DNA from: Desulfobacterales bacterium
GTDB lineage: Bacteria; Desulfobacterota; Desulfobacteria; Desulfobacterales; Desulfosalsimonadaceae
Direction of reading: 5' to 3'
Assembly (NCBI GenBank): GCA_034520365.1
Contig: JAXHNP010000007.1
Location: 248,001 to 312,000, forward strand
DNA: 64,000 bases
The notes under the pieces are model-generated. The model saw only the letters and a program-made list of their open reading frames with translations. It was not told the DNA's origin and searched no databases. Position 1 is the stretch's first letter, and each line of letters opens with the position of its first letter. This document shows positions 57,859 through 64,000 of this stretch, piece by piece. The translations under genes were made by a program, and so were the position numbers.

Positions 57859-60550
57859 TTTCCGACTCCAGCATATCGCGTTCATTGATGCGGCATATGG
57901 GGGCGAAATCGCAGTACCGGCAGCTTTGATAAATGGCTGTGGGCGATACGGCCGCATAACCGGACTTTACTTCATTTCCCAGATCCTCGAGCCGGGCCCG
58001 CCATTGGGGCAGCAGCTCCCGGAGCGAGGCATATTCCGGGGCCTGCCGGTTGTCTTTTTCAATCGCGCAAACCCCCGGGGCGATCCCCTCCGCATCAGCC
58101 ACACCGATAAACCGCGCCTCGCCTTTTCGGACCTGGCCGAACAATACGGCCGCCAGCGGCTCGTTCAGGCTGCTCGCATAAAGGGGGAGCTGCGGCTCGG
58201 CCATGCGCCGGGTAAACCAGTCATTTAATGTGGGCGTGCTGGTTTTATAGTCGATAATCACCAGCCGGCCGTCTGCCAGCTGATCAATCCGGTCCGCATA
58301 GGTTTTCAGGCCGAATCCGCAGATCATGACCGGCAGTTCGGCCTCCCGGTGCTGCACCGCAAACGGGGCGCGCTCCCGCTCCTTTTCCAGCCATTCCGTG
58401 ATAAGGGCGATCAAACGATCGGTCTCCAGCGCGGTAAACCGCCTGGTAAAGGTTTGCGGCTTTAACCCGCTTTTTTCCCGGATGGCGGACGTTACCGTTT
58501 TTTCGATGACTGCCAGAAGATCCGTTTCCGGCATGCGCATCAATGCGTCATGCGTTTGCAGGGTCTCCCACAGTTTTTCCAGTGCCCGGTGGACCAAAGC
58601 CCCCCGCTCGGCTGCGGACAACCCGGAAACCGGGGCCTCCAGCGCCTCCGTCCTTAACCGGTATTTGACAAACGCTTTAAACGGGCACTCGGCCTGGGCT
58701 TTTAAAAGCCCGGTACCCCCGCTTACGAACGCCCCGTCGGCCACTTCAGGGCCTGTCTTATCCGCGGTGCGCTCAAATGCCGCGGCGTTGCGAAAGTCAC
58801 TCCAGAATTGGGGGGGGTCGATTTTCCCTGCATCCAGGTCGGAAAGCGGAAGGTGCCGGATCAGGGGGCTTGAAAAGAGCTCGGCATCCCCTTGGCGCCG
58901 GGGAGAGCTGAAAATCACCCTTGGGGCAGTACTTGTCAGGCGCCCGGTGATCTGTTTGGCGTATTCGTATTCCCGTTCGGCGGAGGCATGCCGCATGTGG
59001 TATTTTCGTTGAATCCATATGGGAATGAACGGATTGGGCCGCGGCGGCGGCGGCCAGGCCTCATTATGAACCCCCATGACCCATAGGGCATCAAAGGCGG
59101 CACCGGCCGCTTCCAGCACCCCCATCACCTGAACCGGCCGATCGCCTGTCTCCGGCTGAAACAGGGTATCGGCCAGAATCTGCCTTAACAGACGGACGGC
59201 GCGCGCATGGGGAATCTGACCGAGCACCCGGTCCATTTCCGCCAGCCGGGAGATCGCCTCCTGCCAGGCATCAAGGGTCTGGTATGCCGTACTGGATAGC
59301 GTTCGCCCCCCCGGCCATTCCAAAGCCGCCAAGAGGCTCGTGAAAACCGTCGTCCATTGGGAAGGAAGCCTTGGGCGGGACAGCCCCCCGGCAGCCGCTT
59401 CCAAAGCCCGGAGGAGCCGGCCAAGGTGATGGCATCCCGTCGCTTCGGCTTTTTTATAAATGGCATCAACACTAAACTCCGTTTCACCGGTTTTTCGAAG
59501 GCGGGCATCAAACAGGCTCCGGGACGCCAGTTCCGCATCCGCGCCGCCGATAAACGGGGATCGCATAATCCCGGTGAGGATACTTAACGGGATACAGCCA
59601 CCACCCCTTTCAAGCATCGCCAGCGCCAGGCCAACCATCGGATAATCCGCCAGGGGCCGCCCCAGGGAAATATTATATATCCGCTCAAGATCCGTATCTG
59701 TTGAAAACACCAGATCCGGATGCAGGATATCATCAAAAATCCGGATAATCGGCTGCCGCACGGCCTCAAGGTCGGGCACAATGACACCGATGCGCTGATC
59801 CGGGCGCTCGGTGAGCAGATGCCGGATCCAACAGGCCGCATGGGTAATCTCGGTCTCGGTATCCGGCAGTTCAACGCGTTCGCCATGGCTTGAGACTGAA
59901 GGCGCGGCTATCAGCTTTACCGTTTTTTGGACGGATTGGATCGCAGCGAAGAGATCCGTCATCTGCGGCGGGTATTCATCAAACCCGGCGAACAGGATGG
60001 TCTCGGGCGGCTCAATCAGAGACTGCCGGATAGCTGAGGCCACAAGATCCGGCAGACCGGAGGCCGCCACCCAGTTTTCGCGCCGGCACCAACGGGTGAA
60101 GTTTTGCAGCCAGTCAATAAAGGCCTCTGTATCCGGCGGCGGGGCATGGGATAGCTGCCTGATATCGATCCGCCACTGCCGGCATAGGCGCCAGGCCTGC
60201 TGTGCGGTTTTGGCTGCGGCCTGGGCCTGAAGCAGCCCTCTGCCGTAATCGGAATCCCGGATCACGGACTCCCAGATCCATAGCTCCTGAGTCGGAGAAA
60301 GCCTATCCGGCCACTTCTCAGCCGATGCCAATGCGGGATTAATCAGCAGGGCATCATATAGATTTTCAAGCCAGGCCGAATACGGAAAAATATCCGGGGT
60401 CTCCCAGGCGGACCGGCCGGCGGCCATATTTCTGGCCGCGTACTCGCCCGTCAGATGCCGGGCCAGCCGGCGGTTGACCGTGACTACGGCCGCGCCCTGC
60501 TCAATTTTTTCCCATATTTTGGAATGCGGAATCTGCGGATAATCTGTCAT
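57842..60550 (-). CDS. PD-(D/E)XK nuclease/helicase-like DNA repair protein (AddB-like)
   Basis: 902 residues. A degenerate helicase-like N-terminal part (VVTVNRRLARHL) is followed by a RecB-family nuclease domain with LVIIDYKTSTPT. The AddB-style cysteine set, AECPFKAF plus CRYCDFAPIC at the C-terminus, is expected to hold a [4Fe-4S] cluster. It belongs to the group annotated as probable DNA repair protein that pairs with a UvrD-like partner. It overlaps the AddA-like gene by 17 bp downstream and the mutY 3' end by 50 bp upstream. Confidence 0.88.
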   Translation of the reverse strand: MTDYPQIPHSKIWEKIEQGAAVVTVNRRLARHLTGEYAARNMAAGRSAWETPDIFPYSAWLENLYDALLINPALASAEKWPDRLSPTQELWIWESVIRDSDYGRGLLQAQAAAKTAQQAWRLCRQWRIDIRQLSHAPPPDTEAFIDWLQNFTRWCRRENWVAASGLPDLVASAIRQSLIEPPETILFAGFDEYPPQMTDLFAAIQSVQKTVKLIAAPSVSSHGERVELPDTETEITHAACWIRHLLTERPDQRIGVIVPDLEAVRQPIIRIFDDILHPDLVFSTDTDLERIYNISLGRPLADYPMVGLALAMLERGGGCIPLSILTGIMRSPFIGGADAELASRSLFDARLRKTGETEFSVDAIYKKAEATGCHHLGRLLRALEAAAGGLSRPRLPSQWTTVFTSLLAALEWPGGRTLSSTAYQTLDAWQEAISRLAEMDRVLGQIPHARAVRLLRQILADTLFQPETGDRPVQVMGVLEAAGAAFDALWVMGVHNEAWPPPPRPNPFIPIWIQRKYHMRHASAEREYEYAKQITGRLTSTAPRVIFSSPRRQGDAELFSSPLIRHLPLSDLDAGKIDPPQFWSDFRNAAAFERTADKTGPEVADGAFVSGGTGLLKAQAECPFKAFVKYRLRTEALEAPVSGLSAAERGALVHRALEKLWETLQTHDALMRMPETDLLAVIEKTVTSAIREKSGLKPQTFTRRFTALETDRLIALITEWLEKERERAPFAVQHREAELPVMICGFGLKTYADRIDQLADGRLVIIDYKTSTPTLNDWFTRRMAEPQLPLYASSLNEPLAAVLFGQVRKGEARFIGVADAEGIAPGVCAIEKDNRQAPEYASLRELLPQWRARLEDLGNEVKSGYAAVSPTAIYQSCRYCDFAPICRINERDMLESENETGG

Positions 60551-61646
60551 TAATATCCATCAGCAAAGGGATAAATTTATGGTGCGATCCGGGAAACGGG
60601 TACCGGGACAGCGCGTTTATTGAAACCCAGCAATGGGCCGGCGGCCCGTTCCGCCGCACCCGGCCGCCAGTATAGCGGCAGACATAGACATCGGCAACTA
60701 TTTTAAAATGGGTATACGCATGCCGGATGGTTGTCAACCGGGAACCAATGGCCACCTCCAGTCCGACCGCTTCGCGGATATTTCGAAGACAGGCGGACCC
60801 CCCGGATTCACCCGCCTGCCGAACCCCGCCGGGAAATTCCCAGAGGCCGCCCAGCATAGCTTCGGCCGGGCGCTGAACGATCAAAAGGCGCTGCCCCTTG
60901 ACAATCACCCCGATCACCATACGGTATTCCGGCACCGGCGCTTTTTTGATGCGCACCGGATATTGCGACACCTGATCCTCCCCCCGGGCGCGGCACCATT
61001 CGGCAACGGGGCAGGCCCCGCAGTCCGGATTCGCGGGTTTACAGACCAGGGCCCCCACTTCGATGAGCGCCTGGTTGAATATACCCGGCGAGGTTTTATC
61101 AAGAAGCCGGGCGGCAACCGCTCGAAACTGCCTGTGGGCGGCGGATTGATTGACCGGCGTATCGATTGCAAAGAGCCGGGCCAGGACCCGCTTCACATTC
61201 CCGTCCACCGCGGGCCAGGGTTTTCCAAAAGCAATGCTAAGCACCGCTGCCGCGATATAATCGCCCACCCCCGGTAGCTTTCGGAAGGCATCCCACTGAT
61301 CGGGAATCCGGCCGTCTGCCTTGTCAACCAGCTCCCGGGCCGCCTTGTGCAGGTTTCTGGCCCGGGCATAATAGCCCAGGCCCTCCCAGCATTTGAGCAC
61401 GTCCTGCAGATCCGCGGCCGCGAGGCAAAAGATGTCCGGAAATGTTGCCACAAAGCGATTGAAATAAGCAATCACGGTATTTACCTGGGTCTGCTGGAGC
61501 ATGATCTCTGAGACCCATATCCGGTAAGGGTCTTGCGATTGCCGCCAGGGGAGGCTTCGATGATGCGCCTGATACCAGGTCAGAAGCGCTTTTTGAATTT
61601 TTGCCGCTTTATCCGCCGGCAACCGCGGGGCGTTATTTTTTGGCAT
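60501..61646 (-). CDS. mutY: A/G-specific adenine DNA glycosylase
   Basis: 381 residues. The HhH-GPD domain has SEIMLQQTQVNTV, the LPGVGDYIAAAVL hairpin and catalytic Asp in PAVDGNVKRVLAR. The [4Fe-4S] loop is CKPANPDCGACPVAEWC (C-x6-C-x2-C-x5-C). A C-terminal NUDIX-like domain (GLWEFPGGVRQ) recognises 8-oxoguanine. It removes adenine opposite 8-oxoG. It heads the mutY-addB-like-addA-like operon, a coherent DNA repair unit. Confidence 0.96.
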   Translation of the reverse strand: MPKNNAPRLPADKAAKIQKALLTWYQAHHRSLPWRQSQDPYRIWVSEIMLQQTQVNTVIAYFNRFVATFPDIFCLAAADLQDVLKCWEGLGYYARARNLHKAARELVDKADGRIPDQWDAFRKLPGVGDYIAAAVLSIAFGKPWPAVDGNVKRVLARLFAIDTPVNQSAAHRQFRAVAARLLDKTSPGIFNQALIEVGALVCKPANPDCGACPVAEWCRARGEDQVSQYPVRIKKAPVPEYRMVIGVIVKGQRLLIVQRPAEAMLGGLWEFPGGVRQAGESGGSACLRNIREAVGLEVAIGSRLTTIRHAYTHFKIVADVYVCRYTGGRVRRNGPPAHCWVSINALSRYPFPGSHHKFIPLLMDINDRLSADSAFQNMGKN

Positions 61647-61805
61647 TTAGCATAAAATGGATATTATGTGTTGATGATTGCGCTGATATGTAATAACGAG
61701 TATATTTTTAATCGGAATTGAGCGTTACAGATTTTTACATTCTTTTTAAATAATTTTTCAGTCTATAAAATAGATATCGCGCCAAAACGACAAAGAATCA
61801 AGGTA

Positions 61806-63461
61806 ATGGGGAATCATTCAAGCGCAAACCACTCGCCTGCACCCGACAGGCCGGATCTGATTGCGGACTGGGAGCACCTCTTCAAAGTGTTTATCCAACC
61901 CGAGGACCATGCCTCGCGGGAAACGCTTATCAAATACATGGAGCAGATCCTTTTCGGGCTCCATGATTTTTTGAGAAAACACGTAGGCATCACCGAAGCC
62001 AAAAGCCTGAAGGATCTATCCGAGCAATTTACCAATACGAGAATCCGCGAAAACCCGGAAAAAAAACTTGCGGATGTTATTACCTGCGTGATTGACGATA
62101 TCGCCCCGCACGCCGTTAACATCGCCTCTCCCTATTTTGTCGGCCATATGACCTCGGCCATCCCTTTTTTCATGGTGCATTTAAAAACCATTGTGGCGGC
62201 CCTCAATCAGAATGTGGTCAAACTTGAGACCTCCAAGGTGGTCTCGATCATCGAAAAACAGGTAATCGCCAAAATCCACCGCATGATTTTTGAAAACAGC
62301 GAGGCCTTCTACCAGGCGCATGTCCAGAACACCGAGACCACGCTGGGCGCCTTTGTGGAGGGGGGGACCAGCGCCAACCTGACGGCCCTCTGGGTGGCCA
62401 GAAACGCCAGACTGGCGCCCAAACCGGGCTTTGACGGCGTGGAGATGGACGGCATGGCCGCCGCGTACAGGGCCCATGAAATTGACCGGGCGGTCATTCT
62501 GGTTTCCCGTCTGGGGCACTACTCGCTTCGAAAAGCGGCCGGCATCTTAGGCATCGGCAACAAAAACGTGATTCCGATTGAAACCGATGAACGCAACAGG
62601 ATCGATATAGAGGCGCTCCGGCAAACCATCCGAGAGCTTGAGGCGGATCAAAAAACCAGCATAGTGGCGGTCGTAGGCATTGCCGGGGCTACGGAAACCG
62701 GCACCATTGATCCGCTGCCGGAAATGGCCGATATCTGCGCGGAACACGGCATCCATCTGCATGTGGATGCGGCCTGGGGCGGTCCCACGCTTTTTTCAGG
62801 CAAATACAAATACCTGCTGGAGGGCATCAAGCGCGCGGATTCGGTGACCATTGACGGGCATAAACAGTTTTACATGCCCATGAGCTGCGGCATGGTCTAT
62901 TTCAAAAGCCCCACCGCCATGGATGGCATCGCCTATTACGCCAATTACGTAAACCGCCGGGGCTCGGTGGATCTGGGTATAAAATCGCTTTCCGGCTCGC
63001 GGGAGGCCAATTCGCTGATTCTCGACAGTGCCCTTAAAATTATGGGGACCAAGGGCTATGAGCTCCTGATCAATCACGGCATTGAAACCGCGGCGGCATT
63101 TGCCGAGGAAATCGACCGTCGGGAGAATTTTGAGCTGGTCACCGCACCGGCGCTAAATATCCTGACCTACCGCCTGTGCCCGCCGGCGCTTAAACATCAG
63201 CTGGTTTCAGGGGATGACGACGCCCGGCAGGCGGCCAATGAGCGGTTAAATGCCATTAACCGCAACTTGCAGCGGCTGCAGCGTGAGGCGGGCTGGAGTT
63301 TTGTGTCGCGGACGGCACTCAAAACAGCACCGAACGAAGCCCCGGAGAGCAAGGTGGTTTTGCGGGCCGTAATCATGAACCCGATGACTACCCTTGGTAT
63401 CTTAAACGAGATTCTTGACGAGCAGGAAGAAATCTATCACACTTATCTGGTCGGGGTGTAA
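61806..63461 (+). CDS. panP: PLP-dependent aspartate/glutamate decarboxylase, PanP-like
   Basis: 551 residues of the group II decarboxylase family. It has TLGAFVEGGTSANLTAL, HVDAAWGGPTL with the cofactor Asp, and IDGHKQFYMPMSC with Schiff-base Lys353. Overall length and the N-terminal region match the putative pyridoxal-dependent aspartate 1-decarboxylase (PanP), which makes beta-alanine for pantothenate where panD is missing. Glutamate decarboxylation is the alternative. It is divergent from mutY and 4 bp from the convergent iorB stop. Confidence 0.85.
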   Translation: MGNHSSANHSPAPDRPDLIADWEHLFKVFIQPEDHASRETLIKYMEQILFGLHDFLRKHVGITEAKSLKDLSEQFTNTRIRENPEKKLADVITCVIDDIAPHAVNIASPYFVGHMTSAIPFFMVHLKTIVAALNQNVVKLETSKVVSIIEKQVIAKIHRMIFENSEAFYQAHVQNTETTLGAFVEGGTSANLTALWVARNARLAPKPGFDGVEMDGMAAAYRAHEIDRAVILVSRLGHYSLRKAAGILGIGNKNVIPIETDERNRIDIEALRQTIRELEADQKTSIVAVVGIAGATETGTIDPLPEMADICAEHGIHLHVDAAWGGPTLFSGKYKYLLEGIKRADSVTIDGHKQFYMPMSCGMVYFKSPTAMDGIAYYANYVNRRGSVDLGIKSLSGSREANSLILDSALKIMGTKGYELLINHGIETAAAFAEEIDRRENFELVTAPALNILTYRLCPPALKHQLVSGDDDARQAANERLNAINRNLQRLQREAGWSFVSRTALKTAPNEAPESKVVLRAVIMNPMTTLGILNEILDEQEEIYHTYLVGV

Positions 63462-63465
63462 ACTA

Positions 63466-64000
63466 TCAGGAAATCTGATCCCGCACGGCCTCGCGCCCCA
63501 GCTCCAATGCCTTCAAATTTGTGTCCAGAAAAGCTTTTTTGGTGGTTTCCTTAATCGCGGCCTGCACGCTCTCCGGGGTGACCGGGAGCAGATCAATCTC
63601 GATCAGCGCGCCCAGAAGCACGATATTGACCGATAGCTCATTTCCGGCGGATTTGGCCAGGCGGGCGGCATCCAGGGTAATCAGATGCCCGGTTTTGGCC
63701 TTAAGGAGTGCCAGCATCCTGTCCATATCCGGATAGGTCCCTTTGCCGATGGCCGCGGTAAACGGCGGCAGCGGCGCGGTATTGGTGATCACAACCGTCC
63801 GGGAATTGCATTTTTTTATCGCCCGAAGCGCCTCCAGCGGCTCAAAGCTCAGCAGAATATTTGCCTCGCCGTCTGAAATAATGGTGCTTTCCGCATCGCC
63901 AAACACCATGGCCGATTCCACGACGCCGCCCCGCTGCGCCATTCCGTGGATTTCACTCATCCGAACCGGCACATTCTCCCGGCAGGCGGCTTCGCCCAGC
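63466..64000 (-). CDS. iorB: Indolepyruvate ferredoxin oxidoreductase beta subunit, 5' end outside the window
   Basis: The frame is open to the window edge (the residues before the first internal Met read LGEAACRENVPV). It therefore extends beyond 64000; about 178 residues are visible. VRMSEIHGMAQRGGVVESAMVFGD is the pyruvate/ketoisovalerate oxidoreductase gamma-domain signature. With IorA it oxidises aryl pyruvates to aryl-acetyl-CoA with reduction of ferredoxin, typical of strict anaerobes degrading amino acids. iorA is probably just outside the window. Confidence 0.9.
   Translation of the reverse strand, partial: LGEAACRENVPVRMSEIHGMAQRGGVVESAMVFGDAESTIISDGEANILLSFEPLEALRAIKKCNSRTVVITNTAPLPPFTAAIGKGTYPDMDRMLALLKAKTGHLITLDAARLAKSAGNELSVNIVLLGALIEIDLLPVTPESVQAAIKETTKKAFLDTNLKALELGREAVRDQIS

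Noticed and set aside
57859-57957. Extended N-terminus of the AddA-like helicase
   Set aside because: It lies within the nuclease gene in another frame; the ATG at 57858 gives the normal distance to motif I.

Overview
The window reads as a chromosomal segment of a strictly anaerobic, moderately GC-rich deltaproteobacterium, most likely a sulfate reducer of the Desulfobacteraceae/Desulfosarcinaceae type. The grounds are a tetraheme c3-like cytochrome beside a DsrM/NarI-type cytochrome b and an HdrC-like Fe-S protein, a MetV-type methylene-tetrahydrofolate reductase C-terminal protein, an indolepyruvate oxidoreductase beta subunit, GatCAB, and many sigma-54/GAF/PAS/c-di-GMP signalling proteins. 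The organism is inferred from gene content only; there is no rRNA or tRNA gene here.

Layout. 1-2.4 kb: end of an outer-membrane beta-barrel gene, then glnK-amt. 2.4-9.1 kb: glutamine amidotransferase, a decayed DUF1295 gene, a GAF protein, a small membrane protein, a coiled-coil stress protein, thrS, rnd, a truncated hydrolase next to a poly-G tract, and a TRL lipoprotein. 9.4-17.7 kb: signalling and nitrogen control (membrane diguanylate cyclase, NifA-like activator, second PII gene, PilZ protein, glnE, deaminase). 18.4-23.1 kb: mobile element A, a hydantoinase-family protein, a histone-deacetylase-like amidohydrolase and epmA. 23.2-32.9 kb: lytic transglycosylase, cysteine-cluster protein, argS, SPOR protein, gatC-gatA, mutL and gatB. 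33.1-34.1 kb: mobile element B. 34.2-36.6 kb: DUF2065 protein and the queuosine pair queA-tgt. 36.9-43.2 kb: Nfu-type scaffold, aminotransferase, MEMO-like protein, acyl-CoA synthetase and a CoA-transferase/GNAT fusion. 43.2-48.0 kb: glycosyltransferase and hrpA. 48.1-51.3 kb: a non-coding element, then histidine kinase and HD-GYP regulator. 51.4-54.3 kb: yjbQ and the cytochrome/MetV/cytochrome b/HdrC-like cluster. 54.4-61.6 kb: AddAB-like helicase/nuclease pair and mutY. 61.8-64.0 kb: panP-like decarboxylase and the start of iorB.

The most unusual feature is a family of small transposon-like units. Three loci (18419-18965, 33069-34144, 48142-48293) share about 17-bp terminal inverted repeats beginning CACGG, with AATTTGTT further in. 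Each is bordered at the same offset by a 10-bp direct repeat (7/10, 10/10 and 9/10 identical). The two longer units encode only a 23S-rRNA-intervening-sequence-type four-helix-bundle protein, once as a recent tandem duplication. The short unit is non-coding and full of hairpins. No transposase is visible, and the ends of the coding units could also pair as RNA. This combination of DNA-transposon borders and an IVS/Avd-type protein is the best candidate here for an undescribed system.

Other points of interest are the compact cytochrome c/MetV/cytochrome b/HdrC-like operon, a possible membrane link between the periplasmic cytochrome pool and C1 metabolism. There is also a concentration of nitrogen-control genes (two PII genes, amt, glnE, NifA-like), and two gene remnants that show ongoing decay.
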